This document shows, piece by piece, positions 52,634-61,466 of a DNA stretch of 64,000 bases. Below the pieces are notes generated by a model. The model was not told the origin of the DNA. It did no database searches and saw only the letters and a list, made by a program, of their open reading frames with translations. Source of the stretch: Acetobacter sp. (GTDB taxonomy: Bacteria > Pseudomonadota > Alphaproteobacteria > Acetobacterales > Acetobacteraceae); NCBI RefSeq assembly GCF_022483985.1, contig NZ_JAKVME010000003.1, positions 395,001 through 459,000 on the forward strand. The letters run 5' to 3'. Both the position numbers and the translations under genes were made by a program. Position 1 is the first letter of the stretch. Each line of letters starts with the position of its first letter.

Positions 52634-53815
52634 ATGGATAGTTTGATCATGGACGGATCGCGGATTATCGAACCCATCCTTACTGAAGTCGAAGTGCCGG
52701 ACGCGCTGGTAAAGCGCTTCGCTGAACGGGCAGCCGATCATGACAGGCGTGGTGAAATCGGATTCGATAATCTGGAGGATCTGCGCGGGGCTGGATTGCT
52801 GGCTCTCGCTGTGCCTCGCAGCAAGGGCGGCGGCGGAATCACCCTGCGTCAGATTGAGCAGGTCGTCGCGCGTGTGGCAGAGGGAGACCCGTCAACGGCT
52901 CTGATTCTTGCCATGCAGTATCTTCAGACTTTGGGGATCGTCGCATCGAGAACATGGCCCGGGGATGTGCGGGATGAAGTGCTTGATTCCATCGTCCGCT
53001 CCGGGGCGCTGCTCAATGCTCTGCGTGTCGAGCCCGAGCTTGGCACACCGGCACGCGGCGGTGTTCCGGCGACACGCGTGCGACAGGAAGGAGGGCGCTG
53101 GCTGCTTTCGGGTCGTAAAATCTTTTCGACAGGTTCATCGGCACTGCATTGGGGCGTCGTCTGGGGCGCGACGGAGGGCGAAACACCCCGTATCGGACAG
53201 ATTCTGGTGCCGCTCGACTCTCCCGGTGTTCGGATTGAAAAGAGCTGGCATCAGTTGGGAATGAGAGCGACCGGCAGCGACACCATCATCTTTGAGGATG
53301 TCGAGATTCCGGAACGGTATCTCATCAATTTCCATGATGGTGGCAGCAATCCGGAAACACCGATCCTCGCTACGGCGCATACGGCTGTCGTGGCGGGTCT
53401 TTATGATGCGGTGGCGCGTTCGGCACGGGACTGGCTGATTGGCTTTCTGAACGGGCGGGTACCGACCGCGCTGGGTCGTCCCCTTTCGACGCTTCCTCGT
53501 TTTCACAGCGTTCTGGGTGAGATCGACGGACTTCTTCTCAGCAATGAGGCCCTGCTGGAAAGCGCATTTTCAAAAATTGAGGCTGAAACCATTACTCCGG
53601 TGGAAGCAGGACAGATCAAGCGTCTCGTGACCGAAAACGCCATTGCTGCTGTTGCGCGGGCCGTAGAAGTGACAGGTAATCCGGGCCTGAGTCAGGATAA
53701 TCCTCTGGAGCGGCATTACCGGAATGTCCTGTGTGGCCGTATTCATACACCGCAGGCTGATGCGGTTCTTGAGGCGGCCGGACGGTCGGCTTTCGAAGTT
53801 GCTGGCAACGGATAA
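52634..53815 (+). CDS. Acyl-CoA dehydrogenase-fold flavoprotein (SfnB/DszC-like)
   Basis: A 393-residue cytoplasmic protein of the acyl-CoA dehydrogenase superfamily. It has the N-terminal helical domain (LAVPRSKGGGGITLRQIEQV, VAEGDPSTALILAMQYL), the flavin-contact SGRKIFSTGSSALHWGVV and MRATGSDTIIFEDVEIP blocks, and a C-terminal helix bundle. SfnB and DszC act on sulfones and thiophenes with reduced flavin from a separate reductase; co-transcription with a sulfonate-binding protein supports that group over fatty acid oxidation. ATG 52634 or ATG 52649 could be the start. Reaction not proven. Confidence 0.82.
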   Translation: MDSLIMDGSRIIEPILTEVEVPDALVKRFAERAADHDRRGEIGFDNLEDLRGAGLLALAVPRSKGGGGITLRQIEQVVARVAEGDPSTALILAMQYLQTLGIVASRTWPGDVRDEVLDSIVRSGALLNALRVEPELGTPARGGVPATRVRQEGGRWLLSGRKIFSTGSSALHWGVVWGATEGETPRIGQILVPLDSPGVRIEKSWHQLGMRATGSDTIIFEDVEIPERYLINFHDGGSNPETPILATAHTAVVAGLYDAVARSARDWLIGFLNGRVPTALGRPLSTLPRFHSVLGEIDGLLLSNEALLESAFSKIEAETITPVEAGQIKRLVTENAIAAVARAVEVTGNPGLSQDNPLERHYRNVLCGRIHTPQADAVLEAAGRSAFEVAGNG

Positions 53816-53883
53816 ATCCGAAACAGGCGAAAAGCCCGGTATGGACCGAATAATGGTGTGATTTACATCAGCAGGAGACAGTC

Positions 53884-54570
53884 ATGCGGATTTCCTCATC
53901 ATTCGCTTCCGGAAGATTTCTGCCGCAGCCGGTTTCATGGCTGGAGGACGAAGTGGAGGACCGGCTGAAAACTCTTATCCTGCGTCTGACGATGTTTGAT
54001 GTGCTGATTGTGCCTGGTCTGGATGGATCGGGAGAAAGGCACTGGCAGTCATTGTGGAAAAATTTTCTGATCCATAAAGGGATTTCTGTTTACACAGTGA
54101 AACAGGCTGACTGGACCAGTCCAGATCTGGGAACATGGAGAAAGACGTTGGTGTCTTCGGTTCAGCGATGCACGCGACCAGTGCTTGTTGTTGCGCATAG
54201 TCTGGGCGCGTTGCTGACTGTTCATTGTGCGGAACTGAATGTTGCGGGCGCGTTACTGGTCGCGCCTGCGGATGCAGAGGAAGCGCGGGCATCGGATCGA
54301 ATGCGGGTGAGAGATTTTGCGCCTTTGCCGCAAGACGCTGTGCGGTTTCCATCTGTCTTGGTGACGAGCGACAATGATGAGTGGCTTTCTCCCGCGCGTG
54401 CCCGGTTTATGGCGGATTGCTGGGGAGCGGAGCTGTTTCCCGCGGGCCGGGTCGGTCATATTGGAAATCGGGAAAATCTTGGGATATGGAGGGAAGGGTT
54501 TGGCGCTCTGGAGAAGCTGCTCGACCGGATTGACAATGAGCGTCTGCCGCCAGAGACGCACGAAGTCTGA
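53884..54570 (+). CDS. RBBP9/YdeN-family alpha/beta hydrolase
   Basis: A 228-residue serine hydrolase. The fold begins at DVLIVPGLDGSGERHWQSLW; the nucleophile is in VAHSLGAL, the Asp is likely in SDNDEWLS, and the His is in RVGHIGN. ATG 53884 has AGGAG at good spacing and gives a 36-residue extension before the domain; ATG 53992 begins right at the domain but has no ribosome site. Small intracellular hydrolases of this family have unclear substrates. It lies between the SfnB-like gene (same strand) and the converging nitroreductase. Confidence 0.82.
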   Translation: MRISSSFASGRFLPQPVSWLEDEVEDRLKTLILRLTMFDVLIVPGLDGSGERHWQSLWKNFLIHKGISVYTVKQADWTSPDLGTWRKTLVSSVQRCTRPVLVVAHSLGALLTVHCAELNVAGALLVAPADAEEARASDRMRVRDFAPLPQDAVRFPSVLVTSDNDEWLSPARARFMADCWGAELFPAGRVGHIGNRENLGIWREGFGALEKLLDRIDNERLPPETHEV

Positions 54571-54573
54571 GGA

Positions 54574-54600
54574 AGCGGCGATCTTCCGATGATCGCCGCT
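54574..54600. terminator. Stem-loop between converging hydrolase and nitroreductase genes
   Basis: A perfect 10-bp stem AGCGGCGATC / GATCGCCGCT with a 7-nt loop, placed four bases after the hydrolase stop and eight before the nitroreductase stop. No T-tract on either side. Confidence 0.55.
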
Positions 54601-54607
54601 CAGCCGG

Positions 54608-55219
54608 TCAGGATGCTGGTGCGGAAGGGATGAAACGACCTTCAGACGCCAGAGTATCAAGAGGAAGGCGCGGTGAGGGCTTTTCCCGTTCCTGCAGATT
54701 TTCCGGAAGCTGGCTGGTGGAGCCACGATGCCCGATCACGAGGGCCGCGTGCACGACATGATCGGCAGGCAATTCCAGGCCGGCATGAGCCAGTTCCTTG
54801 TCGAAGCCGCTGACCGGATGCGTGTGCCATCCGTTCTGATTGGCTTGCAACTGGATCAGGACGCTGGCGGCTCCTGCATCGAAGGCGTGCGATGGCGCTT
54901 CAACGGGTTCGCCTGTGCGGGCGCTGTCGGTGACGGTGCGTGAAGCGATATAGACGATCGCGGAGGCGTTCTCGGCCCATCCACGGTTGAAGGGGATCAG
55001 CCAGGAGAGGAACCGCTCCCAGCTTGGTGTGTTGCGGCAGGCGTAAATGAAACGCCAGGGCTGGGCATTGTAGGCGGAAGGCGCCCAACGGCCCGCATCA
55101 AGAAGGTTGAGCAGGCCTTCCTGTGTAATTTCGTCAGGCGTGAAGGCTCGGGGCGACCAACGATTGAGAATGAAGGGGGCCACCTGTGAACCGGCTTCAC
55201 GGTCCGGGAATGAAGTCAT
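54608..55219 (-). CDS. Nitroreductase-family FMN oxidoreductase
   Basis: A 203-residue FMN-dependent NAD(P)H oxidoreductase of the nitroreductase family. It has the FMN-binding ILNRWSPRAFTPDEITQEGL, RWAPSAYNAQPWRFIYA, AGAASVLIQLQANQNGW and the HAALVIGHRG block near the C-terminus. ATG 55219 follows a GGAG; longer in-frame starts reach 55300. Members reduce quinones, nitro groups or flavins; here it could be a second source of reduced flavin. A gap of about 150 bp separates it from the upstream minus-strand binding protein. Confidence 0.88.
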   Translation of the reverse strand: MTSFPDREAGSQVAPFILNRWSPRAFTPDEITQEGLLNLLDAGRWAPSAYNAQPWRFIYACRNTPSWERFLSWLIPFNRGWAENASAIVYIASRTVTDSARTGEPVEAPSHAFDAGAASVLIQLQANQNGWHTHPVSGFDKELAHAGLELPADHVVHAALVIGHRGSTSQLPENLQEREKPSPRLPLDTLASEGRFIPSAPAS

Positions 55220-55371
55220 CGTCTGTAAAACTCCGAAAGGATTGTGATTTGAAGGTACCTCGACGGTCTTCCTATATTGCTTCTGGTTGCGCGGAGACAA
55301 TCAGCAGGGCAGCAGCATGGTGCAGGAGAGCAAGAAATGAAAATGAATAATTCTGAAGAATCTTATGGAAG

Positions 55372-56349
55372 TCAGGAAGGAATTGAAAACGACCGATCAT
55401 AAAAATCAGCTACAGTGATCCTGGATGGAATGACACCGGCAGTCTGATAGAGATCGGCTACTTTCTGATGAATGGCAACGGCTTCGTCCGTAACGGAAGG
55501 CAGGGCGGTCATTACCATGCGGGAAGATGTCACACGGGCAATATCCAGTGGCGTGCCGGTATCCCGCGAAAAGGCAAGGGCGCGTTCTTCCAGATGGGTA
55601 GCGCCCCATGCGAGAGCTTTTCCAACGCGTGACATGAAATCCGTCAGTTCGGGCCGTTTTTTGGCGATGGCCGCCTCGCTGGCGATACCGCATTCGACCT
55701 CATCAACCAGACCATGAGCGGTCAGCAGAATACGGGCATGGTCTTCAAGTTCAGCCGTTGCAGCATAAGGATCCCAGATCGCCCATGCGTCTATGGATCC
55801 GCTGGCGAGTGCCATTCTCGCATTTGCAGCAGCCAAGGGTACCGGTACAATCTGGCCCGTATCAAGACCTTCCCTTTTCAGGGCCGCCAGAATTAGAAGA
55901 TGACCCGGTGATCCTTTTACAAATGCGACACGACAACCGATCAGATCCCGCATGGTGCGAATATTACTTTTTCCGGGAACCAGCAGCGCATTGGATTTTC
56001 CATCCACATGCCACGCCGAAATTGCCTTGAGCGAACTGCCTGTCGCAAAAGTGAAGGTAGCAGTTGCGTCTCCGACATAACCAAAATCAAGCGCTCCTGA
56101 AGCAATCGCGGCGATCAGGGGAGCACCCACGGGAAAGGACGCCCATTGGATGCGGTAAGGTAACTGTTCGAGCTGTCCGGAAGCTTTCAGAAGAGAACGT
56201 ATGCCTCCTTTCTGATCTCCGACAAAGAGTGTGACGCCGCCACTTCCGTCCTCGGGGCCGGATAATCCGGATGCCGCCTGGAGTGGCGAGGGCAACAGCG
56301 GGAGGAAAGACGCACCGAGTATTGCGCGGCGGGAGAGAAAAATCTTCAT
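55372..56349 (-). CDS. SsuA-like substrate-binding protein at the end of the flavoprotein-ferredoxin operon
   Basis: A 325-residue periplasmic binding protein related to the copy at 51654: VTLFVGDQKGGIRSLLKASG, IASGALDFGYVGDATATFTF, ALASGSIDAWAIWDPYAATA. The signal has LSRRAILGA and a hydrophobic run ending near LQAAS, Tat-like but compatible with Sec. ATG 56349 chosen; a start 18 bp earlier at 56367 is in frame. It begins 35 bp after the ferredoxin gene and appears to be in that operon. No permease or ATPase accompanies it. Confidence 0.87.
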   Translation of the reverse strand: MKIFLSRRAILGASFLPLLPSPLQAASGLSGPEDGSGGVTLFVGDQKGGIRSLLKASGQLEQLPYRIQWASFPVGAPLIAAIASGALDFGYVGDATATFTFATGSSLKAISAWHVDGKSNALLVPGKSNIRTMRDLIGCRVAFVKGSPGHLLILAALKREGLDTGQIVPVPLAAANARMALASGSIDAWAIWDPYAATAELEDHARILLTAHGLVDEVECGIASEAAIAKKRPELTDFMSRVGKALAWGATHLEERALAFSRDTGTPLDIARVTSSRMVMTALPSVTDEAVAIHQKVADLYQTAGVIPSRITVADFYDRSFSIPS

Positions 56350-56384
56350 ACTGATGGCCTCTCTCAAAAGATTCTTAGATCATT

Positions 56385-56762
56385 TCAGGTTTTCTTTTCA
56401 GATTCCTTGTCATTGGATTGCTGAAGTGCATAGCGTGCGGATGAAATCATCACCCCTTCCCGCAACAGGCCACCCAGTTGCCAGAAATTTTTCAGAGGAT
56501 CTTTTTCATGGGCATCCCAGCCATAGTCTTTGCGGATATTTCCCAGAGGATCATTTTTCAATTCTGAACGGGGAACATCGACCGCAACGTAAATGGCGTC
56601 TTCAGGACAATAAAGTTCACAGAGAAAGCAGGTCTGACACTGATCCGGTCGTGCGATAACAGGGAGTTGACCGTTTTTTGCCATGTCGAGAACATGGTCT
56701 GGACAGGCTACGACACACGCATTGCAGTTGTTGCAACGCTCAGAAATAATTTCCGCAATCAT
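56385..56762 (-). CDS. AprB-like ferredoxin with two [4Fe-4S] sites
   Basis: A 125-residue iron-sulfur protein. Two CxxCxxCxxxCP motifs are complete: Cys10, 13, 16, 20 (CNNCNACVVACPD) and Cys42, 45, 48, 52 (CQTCFLCELYCPE). A C-terminal tail of about 70 residues (from DAIYVAVDV to the Lys-rich end) has no Cys and is enriched in aromatic residues. The tail resembles that of AprB, which wraps around AprA in adenylylsulfate reductase. It starts within the last codon of the flavoprotein gene (ATGA), so the two form one unit. Function inferred as electron transfer to or from that flavoprotein. Confidence 0.88.
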   Translation of the reverse strand: MIAEIISERCNNCNACVVACPDHVLDMAKNGQLPVIARPDQCQTCFLCELYCPEDAIYVAVDVPRSELKNDPLGNIRKDYGWDAHEKDPLKNFWQLGGLLREGVMISSARYALQQSNDKESEKKT

Positions 56763-58342
56763 GATATGACCTCAGTGCTGCGAGTCTTTTCCAGATACGG
56801 AGTGAGTCTATCCAGACCTCCTGTGATGATCCGGCTCTGATATTCGGGATTCTGCTGGGAATAGTCTTCCCGTACATGCATGCCACGGCTCTCCTTTCGC
56901 GCCAGAGCGGATGCATTGCACCATCTGGCGGTTGCAACCATGGCAGCGGTCTCTCTTGCTGAAACGGCTTCCAGTCCTTCACCGCGCAGGCTGGTCCGCA
57001 TTTCTGACCACGTTGCGTCCAGTAAGGAGGCTGAAGAGTTCAACTTGCTTTCACTTCTCCACAGGGCCCTGTCCAGATCGAGTATTTCTTTTTGTGTGAC
57101 CTGTATTGCGGCTTTTCTGTCAACAGTCCTGACTGTGCCGGACGGACGTAATCCGGCACTGCCAAGCGGTTTCAGTTTTTCGTTCTGATCCGGTATTTTT
57201 CGGTATTTTTTGGCTTCATGAGCAGCTCCCCTGCCTGAAAGCACACCGGAAGACAGAGCCCATGCGGCATTCTGTGCGCCTCCGCCACTGGTGGCGCCCG
57301 CGATATGTTCGCGTGTTGCCGCATCGCCCGCCGCAAACAGACCCGGTACAGAGGTGGCGCAGACGTCATCGATAATCCGGAGACCACCGATTCCCCGGAT
57401 AGTGCCTTCTCCAAACAGCTTTACTTCAAACCGATCCTTGAACATATCGAGGCCGCGCCGCTCAAAAGCAGCGACTGTTGCTGGCTGAATCTCCCTGATG
57501 ACCGCAGGCAGTCCGACAGGTGCTTCGTGAAGGTCGGCATAAACCGGTCCGGCCCGGAAGGCATCGGCCAATTTACAGAGATAGTCACGGGGTTTATCCC
57601 AGCCGGGTATGGACAGAAGCTGTCCTTCCGCATCGAAATATCGCGCTCCCGTATAAGGCAGGGTGCGTGTACTCAGCCAGGCAGGAGAGATGGAGTAGGA
57701 AACACAGAATTCCATTCCGGAAAGCTCTGCTCCAGCCTCGACGCCCATGAGATAGCCGTCACCTGTGTTGTTATGACTGCCCAGCAGGCCCGATCGAAAG
57801 GCGCAACCGCCTGTCGCCATTACGACTGCACCGGTTCTGGCGCTCCATGGTCGGTCATTCAGCCGGTCATAACCCGCCACTCCGCCGATCGAGCCATCCT
57901 GCCGCGCCAGAAGCTCCAGAACAGGGTGCTGATCAAGAATGGTGACGCCTAGCTGTACAGCATACTGCCGCAAGGCGCGTAGATATTCCGGGCCCCTCAG
58001 ACCGGAGCGAAACGTGCCACCCTTGCCGTCTCCGGAGAAAGGATACCACGGGGCGATTTCAGGAATGGACTGCCATGTTATGTCAATGATGCGTTCCATC
58101 CAGACAGGGTCAGCCAACCCAAAAGCACTTTCCAGTCGACGTTCTACTGCTGACCTGCGTAGATCCGGTTCCGGTGGTACCCACCAGTGATTCGGACCGG
58201 CTGGTGCGGTGACGCCGCTGGTTCCCATAAAGCCCTTATCCGCGATGACGACACGGGCGCCTGTTTTCGCGGCCGAAATGGCGGCCCATCCCGCCGCCAT
58301 CCCGCCACCGATAACCAGAACATCTGTAATGATTTTGTTCAT
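56759..58342 (-). CDS. AprA/FrdA-like FAD-dependent oxidoreductase
   Basis: A 527-residue flavoprotein of the fumarate-reductase/adenylylsulfate-reductase family. The N-terminal dinucleotide site is VLVIGGGMAAGWAAISAAKT, with VVIADKGFMGTSG binding FAD; VVMATGGCAFRSGLLGSHNN and FAAGDAATREHIAGATSGGG are the family's other FAD contacts. Pairing with a two-cluster ferredoxin is the AprBA plan, but the chain is about 100 residues shorter than dissimilatory AprA. In an aerobic organism among sulfonate genes it may oxidise or reduce a sulfur compound. ATG 58342 fits the family N-terminus. Substrate unknown. Confidence 0.87.
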   Translation of the reverse strand: MNKIITDVLVIGGGMAAGWAAISAAKTGARVVIADKGFMGTSGVTAPAGPNHWWVPPEPDLRRSAVERRLESAFGLADPVWMERIIDITWQSIPEIAPWYPFSGDGKGGTFRSGLRGPEYLRALRQYAVQLGVTILDQHPVLELLARQDGSIGGVAGYDRLNDRPWSARTGAVVMATGGCAFRSGLLGSHNNTGDGYLMGVEAGAELSGMEFCVSYSISPAWLSTRTLPYTGARYFDAEGQLLSIPGWDKPRDYLCKLADAFRAGPVYADLHEAPVGLPAVIREIQPATVAAFERRGLDMFKDRFEVKLFGEGTIRGIGGLRIIDDVCATSVPGLFAAGDAATREHIAGATSGGGAQNAAWALSSGVLSGRGAAHEAKKYRKIPDQNEKLKPLGSAGLRPSGTVRTVDRKAAIQVTQKEILDLDRALWRSESKLNSSASLLDATWSEMRTSLRGEGLEAVSARETAAMVATARWCNASALARKESRGMHVREDYSQQNPEYQSRIITGGLDRLTPYLEKTRSTEVIS

Positions 58343-58585
58343 GATGCCGACCTGTTCAGGAAATTCAAAAAATATATTTACTTGTCGAGAGAGATTGTTT
58401 TCGGATTTTTTCTGGAAGCACTGTTATCTCACCGCAGGTTGCCCAGTGTCGTTGATCACCCAGATTTCGGGCTCTTCCCCTGAAGGTCATATGATGTCTG
58501 CTGAAAGGCACGATGTTTTCCTATAAACCGGCCGTTCAGATGAACATGGGCAGGAGAGAGTGGGAGGAATGCCAGTTCCTCTGTG

Positions 58586-59881
58586 TCAGAGTCCCAGATG
58601 ATGACGGAGAGTTTTTCCGTTGTAATTCCGGCGAAATGCCCCTCGACGTTGAAGTTCGGGCACCACAGCGTCAAAGAACAGATCGTCTGAAGCTGGGCAG
58701 TTGGGGGGAATGATCGTAAAACCGTCTACTCCCGTCTCATCGATCCACGACATCATCTGATCGGCTACAGTAGCCGGAGAGCCGACAAAGGAAGGGAATG
58801 ATAGATCCCGGGCATAGGAGCGCGCGGTCTGCTCCAGTGTCAGTCCTCGCGCTCTTGCATCTGCGATCAAGGGTAGGAAACGACCGCGGCTGCCCCGGAT
58901 TTCAGAATCGAGATCTGGAATCAATTCATTGGCGGAATACCGAGAAAGATCATGATTCATGCTGCCGGACATGAAAGTCAGGCCTGCAAGAGGGTGGATG
59001 AGCGCATCCAGCTCCGCCTGAAATTCTCCAGCTAGGGAGTCTGTTTCCGCAACTACAGGGATACATCCGGGAAGGATACGGACCTTGCTGGGATCGCGAC
59101 CTGCCGACGCTGTTTTCTGACGGAAACCAGAAACAAAATCGCGTGCTCTGGCAACGGTCGTCAGAACCGGAAAAATGACTTCTGCATACCGGGCTGCGAT
59201 ATCCGAAAAGCGTTCGGAAACACCGGCCTGAATAAGGACAGGAGGGGATTCCTGATAGGGAGGGATATTGAGAGGGCCTTCTATCTGAAAATGCCGCCCC
59301 TCATGGTTAATCGGTCTGATATGGTCCGTGAGCGCGTAGAGACCCCGTTCCCGGTCCCGCACAATGGCATCGGGTTGCCAGCTCCGCCAGAGTGACTGCA
59401 CCACATCGATGAATTCTGCGGCCCGATCATAGCGTTCGGCGTGTCCAAGATGATTTTTGCGACTGAAGTTCCGGGCTTCCCCATCACTGACCGAGGTGAC
59501 GGCATTCCAGCCCACCCTCCCGTGACTGTAATGATTGATCGCACCCAGCATACGGGCGACGTGGTAGGGTTCTGTGTAGGTCGTGGAAATCGTTCCGGCG
59601 AGGCCGATTCTTTCCGTCAGGACAGAGAGTGCGGAAAGTAATGTCAGAGGTTCTGGTGAACCGATGGCGCGACTGGTCACTGTTGCTTCGGTGGAACCAC
59701 CATAACTGCTGTCGATTGCCAGCTTGTCCGCAACAAAAACCATGTCGAGAGCTGCGCGCTCCGCCTTGCGGGCAAGGGAAGCATAGGCCCTGACATCCAT
59801 AGGATCAGCGTCCGAGGATGTAGCATGTCGCCAACCTCCAAGATGCAGGCCGGACAGGGTCAGAAAGAGGGCCAGATGCAC
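58586..59881 (-). CDS. NtaA/DmoA-type FMN-dependent monooxygenase (copy 1)
   Basis: A 431-residue luciferase-like monooxygenase of the NtaA/SnaA/DszA/DmoA group. Markers are HLALFLTLSGLHLGGWRHAT at the N-terminus, PLTLLSALSVLTERIGLAGT, INHYSHGRVGWNAVTSVSD, NHEGRHFQIEGPLN and PPVLIQAGVSERFSD. It has the extended insertion loop of this group. It starts at 59881, about 200 AT-rich bases from the divergent copy 2. The AprA-like gene starts 243 bp downstream and may share its transcript. Such enzymes act on dimethylsulfide, sulfones or aminopolycarboxylates; sulfur is favoured here. Confidence 0.88.
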   Translation of the reverse strand: MHLALFLTLSGLHLGGWRHATSSDADPMDVRAYASLARKAERAALDMVFVADKLAIDSSYGGSTEATVTSRAIGSPEPLTLLSALSVLTERIGLAGTISTTYTEPYHVARMLGAINHYSHGRVGWNAVTSVSDGEARNFSRKNHLGHAERYDRAAEFIDVVQSLWRSWQPDAIVRDRERGLYALTDHIRPINHEGRHFQIEGPLNIPPYQESPPVLIQAGVSERFSDIAARYAEVIFPVLTTVARARDFVSGFRQKTASAGRDPSKVRILPGCIPVVAETDSLAGEFQAELDALIHPLAGLTFMSGSMNHDLSRYSANELIPDLDSEIRGSRGRFLPLIADARARGLTLEQTARSYARDLSFPSFVGSPATVADQMMSWIDETGVDGFTIIPPNCPASDDLFFDAVVPELQRRGAFRRNYNGKTLRHHLGL

Positions 59882-60083
59882 AGGAACGCCTCGCGACGGA
59901 ATGGGTCCAAATTTCTACTCAGAGAACCTTCCTATTCATAACGAGTTTTTCTTTTCTCTTACTCAATGTCCTGCAATCAATGGTGATTGTTTTGAATGCG
60001 ATATTCGTCAATTTAATATTTCTCGTTATCGGCAGATGAAATCCAACGCCAATGTCACGTTCCTATCCTTCAGGGGGAGTGTC

Positions 60084-61439
60084 ATGAGCTCTATCAGACA
60101 GCGACAGCTCAGGTTTGGTGCGATTCTTGCCGGGGTCGGCACGGATTTCAGCCAGTGGCGGAATCCGGAATTGCCTTCAAATGCCAGCATCGATATTGAT
60201 TGGTACATCCACAATGCACGACTGGCGGAAGAGGCCAAGTTCGATCTGGTCTTCATTGTCGACAGTCCATTTATTACACGGGATACTGCGCCACACTTCC
60301 TCAATCGTCTGGAGCCGCTGACTTTATTGTCAGCTCTTGCGGTTTCCACATCGCGTATTGGTTTGGTGGGAACGCTTACCACCACGTACTGGGAACCTTA
60401 CAATGTCGCACGTCTGTTCGGTTCACTCGACCATATCAGCAAAGGACGTGCTGGCTGGAATGTGGTGACCACCGGGCTTGAAGGAGCATCACGCAATTAT
60501 GGTCAGGACAAGCACCTTGATCATGCTCTGCGTTACAGGCGGGCAGAAGAATTTGTCGATGTAGTGAAGGGGCTCTGGGATAGCTATGAGGACAATGCCT
60601 TTCCCTATGACAAGGAAAACGACGTTTTTCTTGATAAGTCAAAGCAGCACGCCCTCAATCACAAAGGCGAATTCCTGTCTGTTGCAGGACCTCTGGCGCT
60701 GAGTCGTTCGTCGCAGGGGCATCCTGTCATTTTTCAGGCTGGCGACAGCAACGCAGGTCGACAACTGGGAGCGCAGATTGCGGACGGCACTTTTGCAGCG
60801 GTAGAGGATTTCGATTCCGCTCTTGAATATTACAAGGATCTCAAAGGGAGGGCGAAAGCGCTGGGCCGTGACCCTGATTCCATTCACGTTCTGCCCGGCA
60901 TTGCTCCGATCATTGCCGAAACAGATGAAAAGGCCCGAGAGATCGCGATTGAGCGGGAAGGCTTGCTGGACATAGAGAAAAAGCTTGTCGCTCTTGGTCG
61001 GGCCTTCAATTATCATGATTTCCGGCAATATCCGCTCGATGAACCTTTTCCGGATGTCAGTAATCTGACCCTGAATAGTTACAAAGGTCACGCAGAGCGT
61101 ATTCTGCGGGGAGTGGCGGCTGATAATCTGACATTGAGACAGGCGGCGGAGCGTTATGGAGGCTGGCGTCTCAACTTTGTTGGATCACCGGAAACCGTGG
61201 CCAATGAGATTGAACGCTGGTTTGTGGGTGGGGCAGCGGATGGCTTCAACGTACGCGTCACCAATCCTGGGGATTTCAAAGCTTTTCGTGAGCATGTCAT
61301 TCCGATCCTGCAGAAAAGAGGCCTGTTCCGGACTGAATATGAAGGTGCAACACTGAGAGATCATCTCGGTCTTTCAATTCCCGAAAACAGATGGACAGCA
61401 GAGAAACGTGAAGGTCTTTCGCGTGCTGATGCCGCCTGA
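60084..61439 (+). CDS. NtaA/DmoA-type FMN-dependent monooxygenase (copy 2)
   Basis: A 451-residue enzyme of the same group: FGAILAGVGTDFSQWRNPEL, PLTLLSALAVSTSRIGLVGT, SLDHISKGRAGWNVVTTGLE, NHKGEFLSVAGPLALSRSSQ and GHPVIFQAGDSNAGR. ATG 60084 follows AGGGGGAG and starts the conserved domain; the open frame back to 59901 is AT-rich and probably non-coding. It is followed 27 bp later by copy 3, to which it is clearly related. It must rely on a separate flavin reductase. Confidence 0.9.
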   Translation: MSSIRQRQLRFGAILAGVGTDFSQWRNPELPSNASIDIDWYIHNARLAEEAKFDLVFIVDSPFITRDTAPHFLNRLEPLTLLSALAVSTSRIGLVGTLTTTYWEPYNVARLFGSLDHISKGRAGWNVVTTGLEGASRNYGQDKHLDHALRYRRAEEFVDVVKGLWDSYEDNAFPYDKENDVFLDKSKQHALNHKGEFLSVAGPLALSRSSQGHPVIFQAGDSNAGRQLGAQIADGTFAAVEDFDSALEYYKDLKGRAKALGRDPDSIHVLPGIAPIIAETDEKAREIAIEREGLLDIEKKLVALGRAFNYHDFRQYPLDEPFPDVSNLTLNSYKGHAERILRGVAADNLTLRQAAERYGGWRLNFVGSPETVANEIERWFVGGAADGFNVRVTNPGDFKAFREHVIPILQKRGLFRTEYEGATLRDHLGLSIPENRWTAEKREGLSRADAA

Positions 61440-61466
61440 TCACACTCTGTTTTGAAAAATGGTAAA

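Noticed and set aside
58456..58674. 72-codon minus-strand frame overlapping the end of monooxygenase copy 1
   Set aside because: First third is an out-of-frame reading of the monooxygenase end; the rest lacks a ribosome site and known motif.
59901..60083. N-terminal extension of monooxygenase copy 2
   Set aside because: AT-rich, no family similarity, and ATG 60084 has a strong AGGGGGAG site.
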